Of a stretch of DNA of 64,000 bases, positions 52,053 to 60,165 are shown one piece after another. Below the pieces are notes generated by a model. The model was not told where the DNA came from and did no database searches. It saw nothing but the letters and a program-made list of their open reading frames with translations. Made by a program: the position numbers and the translations under genes. The DNA lies in the NCBI RefSeq assembly GCF_900094575.1, contig NZ_FMAE01000006.1, positions 186,001-250,000 of the forward strand. The letters are read 5' to 3'. How positions within the stretch are numbered: position 1 is the first letter of the stretch; the number at the start of each line of letters is the position of its first letter. The DNA is from Bradyrhizobium yuanmingense. Lineage in GTDB: Bacteria > Pseudomonadota > Alphaproteobacteria > Rhizobiales > Xanthobacteraceae.

Positions 52053-52529
52053 TCAATGGTCGCCATTCATTTGCAGTGCTGCGAAGCGGTCGTCCGAACG
52101 GCGCAACCGCCGGCATAGCTCGCGATTGATGTTCTGCAGAACGATCACGTAGGCGTGGATGTCGGCCTTGTAGCAGGCATAGAGCTTTTGGGCCGTCAGC
52201 TCGTACAGCACGGTCGGCGCCTCCGCGATAACAGTGGCGGAGCGGTTCTGCATTTCGATCAGCGTCATCTCGCCGAAGAAATCGCCAGGCTCCAAACGCG
52301 ATATCGGGATGACCCTGCCCGCATGCGTGCGTTTGCTCACCGCCAGCCGGCCGGACTTGACGATGAACATCGAACGTCCCGGCTCGCCCTCGGCCACAAC
52401 GGTCGCGTCGGCTTCGAAGCGGCGCTCGACCAGCATCGAGATCAAGAGGTCGAGGCCTGCCTCCGAAAGCCCGCCGAAGAACGGCGTCGCCAGCAGAAAC
52501 GCTTTCAGATCGGGGGACGTGACGAGCAT
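52053..52529 (-). CDS. Single-domain cyclic nucleotide-binding protein
   Basis: 158 residues. One cNMP-binding (CAP_ED) domain: ADATVVAEGEPGRSMFIVKS, GRVIPISRLEPGDFFGEMTL and NRSATVIAEAPTVLYELTAQ. The conserved phosphate-binding cassette FFGEM...RSAT is present, so cAMP or cGMP binding is plausible. There is no C-terminal HTH, unlike Crp. It may act as a sensor with a partner protein. It lies between two inverted repeats and has no clear operon partner. Confidence 0.88.
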   Translation of the reverse strand: MLVTSPDLKAFLLATPFFGGLSEAGLDLLISMLVERRFEADATVVAEGEPGRSMFIVKSGRLAVSKRTHAGRVIPISRLEPGDFFGEMTLIEMQNRSATVIAEAPTVLYELTAQKLYACYKADIHAYVIVLQNINRELCRRLRRSDDRFAALQMNGDH

Positions 52530-52587
52530 TGCGCGAGGTTACGCCCGGTCGAAGGCTGCGGCAAGCTAAGCGGTGCAGCCAGGTTCC

Positions 52588-52673
52588 GTCATTGCGAGCG
52601 TAGCGAAGCAATCCAGGAATGTGTCCGCGGAAACAGTCTGGATTGCTTCGTCGCAAGGGCTCCTCGCAATGAC
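52588..52673. repeat. Intergenic inverted repeat (GTCATTGCGAGCG family)
   Basis: GTCATTGCGAGCGTAGCGAA with GCAATCCAG at the left; GATTGCTTCGTCGC and CTCGCAATGAC at the right. Second copy of the element at 25375-25453. Confidence 0.8.
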
Positions 52674-52715
52674 GCGGCGAGAGATTTCACCTCTCGACTC
52701 TGGACCACTGCCGCG

Positions 52716-52786
52716 CGCAGCGAAACCCATCAGACTCGTGCGGTGGCGAAGATGATGGGTTTCGCAAGTGCTCTATCCATCCTACG
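52716..52786. repeat. Intergenic inverted repeat, partial (CGTAGGATGGGTAGAGC family)
   Basis: GCGCAGCGAAACCCATCAGA at the left and ATGGGTTTCGC then CTCTATCCATCCTACG at the right; it lacks the left outer arm of the copy at 51952-52040 and so looks truncated. Confidence 0.7.
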
Positions 52787-52802
52787 GGCCGCACAGTGCG
52801 AG

Positions 52803-53591
52803 CTATTTGGGCCGGCGCCCCGTGATCGCGTGCGCGCGCGCAGTGCAGGTGATGCGACCGTCCGCATGCGCCGGCAGGCCCGCACGCACCCGCGCTATGA
52901 GCGTCTCGACGTCTGCGGGCCTCATGGCGGCAACGGAAGGCCGGAGCGCGGGGGACTTCAGACTGATTGCCCAGAAGTCGTCGAAACCTGAAAACGTCCG
53001 TTGCACCGTAATCTCTCGCGTTTGCACGTCCTCGAGACCTGCTCCTCGCCACAGGTCCCGCAACGCTTCCATGCGAGAGGCGTCCATCCGCGGCGGGCGC
53101 GTTGCCGGAATGCCCATCGCCTTCATCTCGTCGTAGATCGGGTCGAGCGGAAAGCCGCCGCCCAACATGTCCCACATATACGTCATGACCGCACCGCCGG
53201 GGACAACGACCCGCACCATTTCGCTGACGCCCCTGGCGGGATCCGGAACGAATACGAGAACCAACGCCATCACGGCCGCGTCGAAGCTGGCGTCGGCGAA
53301 AGGAAGTGCCATCGCATCGCCCTGGTGAAACTTTGCCACGCGCGCCGCAGGTCGTGTGCGCGCAAAAGCGAGCTGCTCTGCCGAGGGGTCAATGCCCTGG
53401 ACCTCGGCGGGGCTGCAGCGCTCGACCAGGAGTTCAGTGAAGGCGCCGTTGCCGCAGCCGATGTCGATCCAACGCAAGCCTGCAGGAGGTGCCAGCCAAT
53501 CAAGGAATATCTCGCCTGCGAACCGGCTCCAGATTCCCATCATCTGCTCGTAGGCGGCACCGTCGTCGAAGCGAATGGTCTGCTCTGCCAT
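52803..53591 (-). CDS. Class I SAM-dependent methyltransferase
   Basis: 262 residues. SAM-binding motif I LRWIDIGCGNGAFTELLVER, then GIDPSAEQLAFART (motif II acidic residue) and DAMALPFADASFDAAVMALV (motifs III-IV). No TPR, membrane or fused domain. Substrate not evident; ubiquinone-like and small-molecule methylases share this plan. The ATG at 53591 is preceded by GGGAGGATCTCGAC. It stands alone among repeats. Confidence 0.9.
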   Translation of the reverse strand: MAEQTIRFDDGAAYEQMMGIWSRFAGEIFLDWLAPPAGLRWIDIGCGNGAFTELLVERCSPAEVQGIDPSAEQLAFARTRPAARVAKFHQGDAMALPFADASFDAAVMALVLVFVPDPARGVSEMVRVVVPGGAVMTYMWDMLGGGFPLDPIYDEMKAMGIPATRPPRMDASRMEALRDLWRGAGLEDVQTREITVQRTFSGFDDFWAISLKSPALRPSVAAMRPADVETLIARVRAGLPAHADGRITCTARAHAITGRRPK

Positions 53592-53710
53592 GTCGAGATC
53601 CTCCCGGCCCGATGACGATGCTTGGCGCGCGCCATTCTGCGCACAAGAGATGGGACTGGGGAAGTCCCCAGGTTATCGCAGATGACTCGTACCAGCGGCC
53701 AGCGCGCACG

Positions 53711-53847
53711 CCTCGTCCTTCGAGACGGCGCTGACGCGCCTCCTCAGGATGAGGCTAATCAGCATCAGTGCTCGTTGAAATTTGCTGCCGCGCACTCCAC
53801 CCTCATCCTGAGGAGCCCGCCCAAAGCGGGCGTCTCGAAGGATGGCC
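53711..53847. repeat. Intergenic inverted-repeat element (CGTCCTTCGAGACG family)
   Basis: Left end CGTCCTTCGAGACGGCGC, right end AGCGGGCGTCTCGAAGGATG, with inner CCTCCTCAGGATGAGG and CCTCATCCTGAGGAG arms. It lies between two minus-strand genes and forms a long imperfect hairpin. Confidence 0.75.
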
Positions 53848-53912
53848 GCGGGGAAAACTCCCAAATGCGATAGCCCCCTGGGGAAGTCCTGGAGCTGACC
53901 AGATCCGCCGGA

Positions 53913-54551
53913 TTATTGCCGTGCGACATTCTCCCCGCGCGGCGCCTGTCGCTTCCGCCACACCTGCAGGTCAATCATGACTTTCACGGCCGCCGCGAGG
54001 ACGAGCGCACAGAGTGCCACCTTGGAGATCGTCTCCATCGTCCCCTCGATCAGCAGGCAATGGACCACGCTGCCTGCGACGATGACGATGGCGAGGGGAA
54101 TATGGATGATGCGCCAGGTTCGCGGCCGCAATCCCAACCGCCTTCGCAGCAGAGCCAGGAACGCAACCGCGAAGATGGCCCACATCGCGATCACGCCGAA
54201 GGGAGAGAACGGCGTCGGCGATGAGAAGGTCAGTGCGTCCACCATGTCGGGCGGGCTGGTGATCCAGAGGCCGGCGACGTGGATCAGAATCGCGACAGCA
54301 AGCGCGCCGCCGATCCAGTGATGGGCGCGCCTGCCGCGATAGGCCGACAATCGCGGCAGGTAGCCGCCGATCAGCAAGGGCTGCACGAGCACGAGACCGA
54401 GGGCGATGATCCCGGCGAAGCCGGCGATAATGTAGACAGGATCGCGCCATGCCAGCTGCTCGCTGGCCGCAGCAAGCGCAACCGGCACGCCGATCGCCAA
54501 GCCAAGGGCGCCCCAGATCAGGGGCGCCCGGGCCGATCTCCATCGCGTCAT
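53913..54551 (-). CDS. Ferric-reductase-like / cytochrome b561-like membrane protein
   Basis: 212 residues with six membrane helices. Conserved His in YRGRRAHHWIGGALAVAILI and WRIIHIPLAIVIVAGSVVHC fall in helices at spacing suited to two b hemes. It would carry electrons across the inner membrane. The upstream gene, 13 bases away, encodes a Tat-exported protein, so the two may form a periplasmic redox unit. The start is the ATG at 54551 or 54557; the former is used here. Confidence 0.78.
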   Translation of the reverse strand: MTRWRSARAPLIWGALGLAIGVPVALAAASEQLAWRDPVYIIAGFAGIIALGLVLVQPLLIGGYLPRLSAYRGRRAHHWIGGALAVAILIHVAGLWITSPPDMVDALTFSSPTPFSPFGVIAMWAIFAVAFLALLRRRLGLRPRTWRIIHIPLAIVIVAGSVVHCLLIEGTMETISKVALCALVLAAAVKVMIDLQVWRKRQAPRGENVARQ

Positions 54552-54564
54552 TTGCAAGTCGGGT

Positions 54565-55068
54565 TCAAGCCGGCTGCAGCACGAAGTGCGCCTCCAGGCT
54601 GGTCTCCTTGGCGCTCCGCATCACCGGCCGCAGGAAGACGGTCTTGAACTCGCCGCTGTCATAGGCGAGGTGGCCGTGCGGCTGGCCGAAGATCGGAATG
54701 ATCTGCGGCATCTCCAGCCGGAACCTGCCGTCCTTGTCGGTGAGCGTTGCGCCGTGGCTCTGCGGCTCGTGCTCCCGCCCTTCGACGGTGTGCGCCCAGA
54801 TCTGGATGCGCTGCCCGGCCAGCGGAGCCCCGTCGCCGGCGCGGCGCACGGTGCCGCTCATCCAGAAACCGCCCTTGCCGATCCGCTCCACGATCGCCGC
54901 GCCCTTGCGGTAATTGTTCGCGCCGCCCGACATCGACTCGGTCGGTGCGAGGCCGCTCGCACGGGCGGGCAGCAGGACGCCGGAAGCGCCGGTTGCCAGA
55001 AGGCCCGTTGCGAGGACGGAGCCGCCGGCAGCGAGGAGGTTGCGGCGGGTGAAGACGACCGTGGTCAT
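54565..55068 (-). CDS. Tat-exported intradiol-dioxygenase-like protein
   Basis: 167 residues. TRRNLLAAGGSVLATGLLAT is a twin-arginine signal peptide. The body (SGTVRRAGDGAPLAGQRIQIW, ATLTDKDGRFRLEMPQ, GQPHGHLAYDSGEFKTVFLR) follows the Dioxygenase_C fold plan, including PHGHLAY, but is shorter than true intradiol dioxygenases and lacks the usual second Tyr ligand I would expect, so catalysis is uncertain. ATG 55068 has GGAGGAACTG at ideal spacing. The b561-like gene starts 13 bases after it; an operon is likely. Confidence 0.75.
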   Translation of the reverse strand: MTTVVFTRRNLLAAGGSVLATGLLATGASGVLLPARASGLAPTESMSGGANNYRKGAAIVERIGKGGFWMSGTVRRAGDGAPLAGQRIQIWAHTVEGREHEPQSHGATLTDKDGRFRLEMPQIIPIFGQPHGHLAYDSGEFKTVFLRPVMRSAKETSLEAHFVLQPA

Positions 55069-55320
55069 GTCAGTTCCTCCTGGCAGCAGCGCAGCTGCTT
55101 CCCGCAAGCTACAATACCAGGTGTAAAACGCCCAGTTGGCGCGAGGGGCGCCAGGGCCTGCAATAACAGTGTTGTGAACGGCCGTCTTCGCGGCGTGCAT
55201 CTCTCAGATGAACTGACAAGAGGGGCCCGCAAGTGCTCTACCTATTCGGCGCGCTGCCACTACATGTGTGTCCTGCAAGCGCGCACCGTCACGCGGCCCC
55301 TCCACACCGGCAGCCCTCCC

Positions 55321-56328
55321 ATGATCCCCTTCTCCGTGCTCGACCTCGCCCCCATCTGCCAGGGCGGCGACGCGTCGCAGGCGTTCCGCAATTCGCTCGA
55401 TCTGGCCCGGCATGCCGAGACGTGGGGCTTCAAGCGGTTCTGGCTGGCCGAGCATCACAACATGACGGGCATCGCCAGCGCGGCGACGTCGGTAGTGATT
55501 GGCCACATCGCGGGCGGAACGAAAACGATCCGCGTCGGCTCCGGCGGGATCATGCTGCCGAACCACTCGCCGCTCGTCATCGCCGAGCAGTTCGGCACGC
55601 TGGAATCGCTCTATCCCGGGCGGATCGATCTCGGGCTCGGCCGGGCGCCGGGCACCGACCAGTTCACCGCGCGGGCGCTGCGGCGCGACCTCGCCACCAC
55701 GTCCGAGAACTTTCCGCATGACGTGCTGGAGCTGCAGGCGCTGCTCGGCGACGTGCAGCCGAACCAGGCGATCCGCGCCGTGCCCGGCATGGGGACCAAG
55801 GTACCGCTGTGGATCTTGGGATCGAGCACCTTTGGCGCGCAGCTCGCGGCAATGCTCGGCCTGCCCTTCGCGTTCGCCTCGCATTTCGCGCCGCAGATGA
55901 TGATGCCGGCGCTGCGCGAATATCGTGCGCGCTTCGAGCCCTCGGCGCAGCTCGACAAGCCCTATGCGATGATCGGCGTCAACGTGTTCGCGGCCGACAG
56001 CGATGAAGAGGCACAGCGGATGTTCTCCTCGCTGCAGCAGCAATTCATCAACCTGCGCCGCGGCACGCCGGGGCCGCTGCCGCCGCCGGTGGAGGACATG
56101 GACGCGTTGTGGTCGCCGGCCGAGAAGGCCGGCGTTGCGCAAGCGCTGTCGTGCTCAGCGGTCGGGTCGCCCGATGTGGTCGAAGCGAAGCTGAAGGCGC
56201 TGATCACTGAAACCGGCGCGGACGAATTGATGACGACGGGGCAGATCTACGACCACACGGCACGGCTGCGCTCGTTCGAGATCGCCGCGGAGGTGCGGGA
56301 TAGGCTCGCGAAGCAGCCGGTGGGGTGA
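55321..56328 (+). CDS. LLM-class flavin-dependent oxidoreductase (luciferase-like)
   Basis: 335 residues. PFSVLDLAPICQGGDASQAF and HAETWGFKRFWLAEHHNMTG are the luciferase-like monooxygenase start; AAMLGLPFAFASHFAPQMMM and SFEIAAEVRDRLAKQP close the barrel. FMN- or F420-type enzymes of this group oxidise various small molecules and need a reductase. The flavin reductase gene at 59545 is not in its operon. ATG 55321 chosen; an open frame upstream lacks support. It has no close partner on the plus strand. Confidence 0.9.
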   Translation: MIPFSVLDLAPICQGGDASQAFRNSLDLARHAETWGFKRFWLAEHHNMTGIASAATSVVIGHIAGGTKTIRVGSGGIMLPNHSPLVIAEQFGTLESLYPGRIDLGLGRAPGTDQFTARALRRDLATTSENFPHDVLELQALLGDVQPNQAIRAVPGMGTKVPLWILGSSTFGAQLAAMLGLPFAFASHFAPQMMMPALREYRARFEPSAQLDKPYAMIGVNVFAADSDEEAQRMFSSLQQQFINLRRGTPGPLPPPVEDMDALWSPAEKAGVAQALSCSAVGSPDVVEAKLKALITETGADELMTTGQIYDHTARLRSFEIAAEVRDRLAKQPVG

Positions 56329-56352
56329 GGGCCCGATTGTCGCGGCGATGAA

Positions 56353-56476
56353 GGTGCGCTCCCTTCCCCGCTTGCGGGGGAGGGTTGGGGAGAGGGTGTC
56401 TCCGCAATGGGACAATCCCCTAGAGGAAAGAGCCCTCACCCCGACCCTCTCCCGCACGCGGGAGAGGGAGCGCACC
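56353..56476. repeat. Intergenic inverted-repeat element (family 1)
   Basis: Terminal GGTGCGCTCCC/GGGAGCGCACC arms, with inner GGGGGAGGGTTGGGG and CCCCGACCCTCTCCC arms and the blocks GGTGTCTCCGCAAT and CAATCCCCTAGAGG, shared with 21550-21675 in reverse orientation. Confidence 0.85.
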
Positions 56477-56515
56477 GCGCGCGTGGCGAGCTGCTCAGCC
56501 CAATCCTCTCATGCC

Positions 56516-57391
56516 CTAATCCGCAAAGCCGAACAGCTTGGCCGGATTGTGCACCAGGATCTTCTCCAGCTCCGCCTGGTCGGGCGCGTAACGGTACATC
56601 AGCTCTAACAGATCGGCATCGTTCGGCGGCTGCTTCACCGAGACCGGATGCGGCCAGTCGCTGGCCCAGACGCAGCGGTCGGGAGCGGCCTCGATATAGG
56701 CGCGCGCGATCGGGATCACGTCGTCGTAAGGCGCGCCGGTCTTCGAGGTCTTCTCGCCGAGCGAGAGCATCACCCAGAAATTGCCCTTGGCGAGCAGCTC
56801 CAGCATCTTGCGCAGATTCGGATCGTTCCTGCCGGTGTCGGGGTCGGGGCGCGCCATGTGGTCGATCAGCACGGGCACGTCGAGATCTTCGTATTTGGCG
56901 ACGCTCGACATGATGCCGTCCTTCTCGGGCTGGATCTTGACGTACCAGCCGAGCTCGCGGATGCGGGCGATGGCGCGGGCGAAATCGGCGTCCGACAGCA
57001 CGGCGCCGAGCTCCTGGCGGAAGCTGAAGCGCGCGCCGCGCACGCCGGCATCATGCAGTTTTGCGAGATAGGCGTCGCTGGCTTCCGCGAACACCAGCGC
57101 ATTGGCGCAGCCGCGATAGTTCGGGCCCATCGCGGCAAGGCCGTCGAGCACGACGGCATGGTCCGCGCCGTAGGTCGTGGTCTGCACGATGATGCCGCGC
57201 TCGATGCCGAGCGTCTTGTGCATGCGCAGCGCCGCTTCCCAGGTCGCGGTCGGCATCCGATAGGCGGCGCCGGGACGCTCAGGATATTTCTCGATCGGCC
57301 CCAGCACGTGGAACTGGCTGTCGATGGTCTTCGGCGGCGGCGTCTTGCTTGGACGGCGCGGGTTGGGGTCGAACGGCAGATACATCGGCAT
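56516..57391 (-). CDS. Amidohydrolase family protein (2-pyrone-4,6-dicarboxylate hydrolase-like)
   Basis: 291 residues. Starts IDSQFHVLGPIEKYPE (QFH in place of the usual HxH), GVRGARFSFRQELGA, VPVLIDHMARPDPDTG and the C-terminal CVWASDWPHPVSVK are typical of the PDC-hydrolase/amidohydrolase 2 group, which opens lactone-type intermediates of aromatic breakdown. It is the last gene of a tight six-gene operon (13-base gap to the RidA-like gene). Start at 57391 (MPMYLP) or two codons later. Confidence 0.88.
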   Translation of the reverse strand: MPMYLPFDPNPRRPSKTPPPKTIDSQFHVLGPIEKYPERPGAAYRMPTATWEAALRMHKTLGIERGIIVQTTTYGADHAVVLDGLAAMGPNYRGCANALVFAEASDAYLAKLHDAGVRGARFSFRQELGAVLSDADFARAIARIRELGWYVKIQPEKDGIMSSVAKYEDLDVPVLIDHMARPDPDTGRNDPNLRKMLELLAKGNFWVMLSLGEKTSKTGAPYDDVIPIARAYIEAAPDRCVWASDWPHPVSVKQPPNDADLLELMYRYAPDQAELEKILVHNPAKLFGFAD

Positions 57392-57403
57392 GCAAGCGCT
57401 CCC

Positions 57404-57799
57404 TCAGTCGATCACGGCGGTGAAGTCGCACTGCACCAGCGCGCCGCCGTCCATGTTGTCCATCGGCAGCGCGTGGCGCGCGGGCCGCGAATGCTCGTCC
57501 GGAAACATTTTTAGCCATTCGACATTGACCGGGCCGCGCTGCGTGCGGTCCTTCAGCCACACCGTCATCTTGATGATGTCGGAGGTCGAGCCGCCGGCGG
57601 CCTCCACCGTCGCCTTCATATGCGCGAACATGTTGGCGCATTGGGCGTCGAGACTCTCGGGCATCGCATTGGTCGCGGGATCGCGGCCGAGGATGACGCC
57701 GGACATCACGAGATTGCCGATGCGGCAGGCGTTCGGAATCGGGTTGACGTGCTTGAAGCCGCCGATGTGGATGCTCTTGCGCCGCGTTTGACCACTCAT
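57404..57799 (-). CDS. RidA family protein
   Basis: 131 residues. IHIGGFKHVNPIPNACRIGN, VMSGVILGRDPATNAMPESL, MFAHMKATVEAAGGSTSDII and SRPARHALPMDNM with the family Arg are present. Inside this catabolic operon it may process an enamine/imine intermediate or act as a lactonase-like helper, as RidA-like genes often occur in such clusters. 24 bases separate it from the hydratase gene upstream. The sequence differs from the RidA encoded at 50559. Confidence 0.88.
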   Translation of the reverse strand: MSGQTRRKSIHIGGFKHVNPIPNACRIGNLVMSGVILGRDPATNAMPESLDAQCANMFAHMKATVEAAGGSTSDIIKMTVWLKDRTQRGPVNVEWLKMFPDEHSRPARHALPMDNMDGGALVQCDFTAVID

Positions 57800-57823
57800 G
57801 TTGCGCTCCCTTTTATTGTTGCT

Positions 57824-58627
57824 TCAGACGAACTGGCATGACACCGAGCCGAAGGCGCCGTAATCGGCATGGAAGGTGTCGCCGCGGCGGATGTCGACGG
57901 GCCGCGTGAACGATCCCGCCAGCACGACCTCGCCGGCCTTGAGATGCTCGTCATGCGGCGCGAGGCGGTTGGCGAGCCAGGCGATGCCGTTGGCGGGGTG
58001 ATTGAGCACGCCGGCGGCAAGGCCGGTCTCCTCGACCTCGCCGTTGCGGAACAGCAATGCGCCGATCCAGCGCAGATCCGCATCCATCGGGCGGATCGGC
58101 CGGCCGCCGAGCACCAGCGCGGCATTGGCCGCGTTGTCCGAGATCGTGTCCATCACCTTGCGCGTCTTGCCGGTCTCCGGATCGACGCGGTGCATGCGCG
58201 TCTCCAGAATCTCCAGCGCCGGCGTGACGTAGTCGGTGGCGTTGAGCACGTCGAAAATGGTGCAATCGGGCCCGCGCAGCGGCGCCTTCAGCACGAAGGC
58301 GAGCTCGACCTCGATCCTCGGCGCGTGGAAGCGGTCGAACGGAACAGGCGTGGCATCAGCGTAGAACATATCGGCGAACAGCACGCCATAGTCGGGCTCG
58401 TTGATTCCGACCGCGTTCTGCATCGCCTTCGAGGTCAGGCCGATCTTGTGGCCCTTGATGATGCGGCCGCGGCCGAGCTGGAGTTTCGTCCAGGCGCGCT
58501 GGACCGCGTAGGCATCCTCGATGCTGAACTCCGGATAGTCCTTGGTGAACATCGGGATCAGCGTCTTGGTTCGCTCGGCTTCATCGAGCCGGGCGGCGAG
58601 GCGTTCGATCGTGGTGGAATCCAGCAT
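57824..58627 (-). CDS. 2-oxo-hept-4-ene-1,7-dioate hydratase-like (HpaH / 2-keto-4-pentenoate hydratase family)
   Basis: 267 residues. IIKGHKIGLTSKAMQNAVGI, PRIEVELAFVLKAPL (metal-binding Glu residues), ALEILETRMHR and the C-terminal DTFHADYGAFGSVSCQFV fit the hydratase family. It adds water to a dienoate in the meta-cleavage route. It is followed by the RidA-like gene and preceded, after 4 bases, by the FAH-family gene, so these three are tightly linked. The product names are by family only; a vinylpyruvate-type substrate is equally possible. Confidence 0.88.
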   Translation of the reverse strand: MLDSTTIERLAARLDEAERTKTLIPMFTKDYPEFSIEDAYAVQRAWTKLQLGRGRIIKGHKIGLTSKAMQNAVGINEPDYGVLFADMFYADATPVPFDRFHAPRIEVELAFVLKAPLRGPDCTIFDVLNATDYVTPALEILETRMHRVDPETGKTRKVMDTISDNAANAALVLGGRPIRPMDADLRWIGALLFRNGEVEETGLAAGVLNHPANGIAWLANRLAPHDEHLKAGEVVLAGSFTRPVDIRRGDTFHADYGAFGSVSCQFV

Positions 58628-58631
58628 CGTT

Positions 58632-59492
58632 TTACTGCTCCGCCGCCACGGTGTTGCGCAGCACGCCGATGCGGCTGGACTCGACCTCGACGACGTCGCC
58701 GTCCCTGAGCCAGCGTGGCGGATCGAACCGGGCGCCCGCGCCGGTCGGTGTGCCCGTCACGATCATGTCGCCAGGCTTGAGGGTCGCGAAGGTCGAGAGA
58801 TAGGAAATCAGGAAATCGAACGGGAACATCAGCCGTTCCGTCGTGTCCTGCTGCCGCACCTCGCCGTTGACGCGCGTAGTGATGTCGTGAGGCCCGCGCG
58901 GGTCGAGCTCGTCAGACGTCACGATCCACGGGCCGATGCTGCCGGAGCGATCAAAATTCTTGCCCTGCGTGACGTTGAACTTGCCGTGGCGCAGCCAATC
59001 GCGGATCGTGCCCTCGTTGCACAGTGTCATGCCGAAGATGTGCGACCACGCTTTTTCGCGCGGAATGTGGCGGCCGCCCTGCCCGACCACGATGACGAGC
59101 TCGCCTTCATAGTCGAGCTGGTCCGAAACCTTCGGCTTCTCGATCGGCTGGCCGGAGCCCGTCATCGAGGACATGCTGCGCACGAACAGGCTGGGATATT
59201 TGGGCAGGTCGGAATTGTCTTTATACTCCGCATTGCGCTCGGCGTAATTGACGCCGATGCACCAGAGCTTCTCCGGCGCCAGCACCGGCGGCAACAGGAC
59301 GAGCTTGTCCAGCGCATGATCCGGCTTTTGCCCCGCGACGGCCTCCTGCGCTTCGGCGAGTGCGTTGGCCGCGATCAGCGCCTTGACGTCCGAATAGTCG
59401 CGGCCGATGCGCCTGGTCAGATCGACCACGCCGCCGTCCACGGCCGCGCCGTAGCGCGCCTCGCCGTCCAGCAGATAGCTCAGCAGTCGCAT
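58632..59492 (-). CDS. Fumarylacetoacetate hydrolase family protein
   Basis: 286 residues. Metal-binding Glu pair in LDYEGELVIVVGQGG, DRSGSIGPWIVTSDE, and VTGTPTGAGARFDPPRWLRD are FAH signatures. Such enzymes hydrolyse or decarboxylate beta-diketo acids (as in HpaG, 5-carboxymethyl-2-oxohex-3-ene-1,6-dioate decarboxylase/isomerase). Next to a hydratase, that function is plausible. The gap to the flavin reductase gene upstream is 52 bases. The start gives MRLLSYLLDGEARYG. Confidence 0.9.
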   Translation of the reverse strand: MRLLSYLLDGEARYGAAVDGGVVDLTRRIGRDYSDVKALIAANALAEAQEAVAGQKPDHALDKLVLLPPVLAPEKLWCIGVNYAERNAEYKDNSDLPKYPSLFVRSMSSMTGSGQPIEKPKVSDQLDYEGELVIVVGQGGRHIPREKAWSHIFGMTLCNEGTIRDWLRHGKFNVTQGKNFDRSGSIGPWIVTSDELDPRGPHDITTRVNGEVRQQDTTERLMFPFDFLISYLSTFATLKPGDMIVTGTPTGAGARFDPPRWLRDGDVVEVESSRIGVLRNTVAAEQ

Positions 59493-59544
59493 TGTATGTC
59501 CTCCGATGATCTTGGGGCGGCGGCCGGCGATGAGGCCCGCACGC

Positions 59545-60162
59545 TCAGTCTTTCGACTTGGGAGTCTGGAACACGCTGCCCAGCGTCACGATCTCGCCGA
59601 GGCGGGCGTAGCGCGGCCCGCCGATGCGCGCGATCGGGTCGAGCGCCCTGGTCTCGACCTTACCGTCGTTGACGAGACCGTCGCGCAAATGGAACAGCAC
59701 GACCTCGCCGACGATGAGCCGGCTCTTGGCGTCACCGAATTCGAGGCACTGCCGGAATCGGCACTCCATCGCGACCGGCGCGGCGGCAAGCCGCGGCACC
59801 TTGATGCGCTCGCTCGCGAGCGTCTCCAGGCCGAGATGCTCGACCTCGCTGATTTCAGGCGGATGCTCGACGGAGCTGTCGTGCACGGCATTCATCAGCG
59901 GCGTATCCGCGATGTGGATCACATATTCCTCGGTATCGAGGATGTTGTGCGCGGTGTCCTTGTAGTCGGCGCCCTTGCGGCCCACGCTGATGGCGAGCAT
60001 CGGCGGCTTCTGCGAGACGAAGGTGAAGGCGCTGAACGGAGCGAGATTGAGCACGCCCGTAGCTGACAAGCTCGTCACCCAGGCGATCGGGCGCGGCACC
60101 ACGATGCCGGTCATCAGGCGGTAGATGCGCTCGGCGCCGAGCTCGGTCGGATCGATCCGCAT
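59545..60162 (-). CDS. Flavin reductase family protein
   Basis: 205 residues. The FMN-binding domain runs through LMTGIVVPRPIAWVTSLSAT, LNLAPFSAFTFVSQKPPMLA, ISVGRKGADYKDTAHNIL and YVIHIADTPLM; HpaC-type reductases share it. It could supply reduced FMN to a monooxygenase, but no monooxygenase is in this operon. Three bases separate it from the binding-protein gene, so both are co-transcribed. The nearest flavin enzyme is the LLM gene at 55321 on the other strand. Confidence 0.88.
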   Translation of the reverse strand: MRIDPTELGAERIYRLMTGIVVPRPIAWVTSLSATGVLNLAPFSAFTFVSQKPPMLAISVGRKGADYKDTAHNILDTEEYVIHIADTPLMNAVHDSSVEHPPEISEVEHLGLETLASERIKVPRLAAAPVAMECRFRQCLEFGDAKSRLIVGEVVLFHLRDGLVNDGKVETRALDPIARIGGPRYARLGEIVTLGSVFQTPKSKD

Positions 60163-60165
60163 CGA

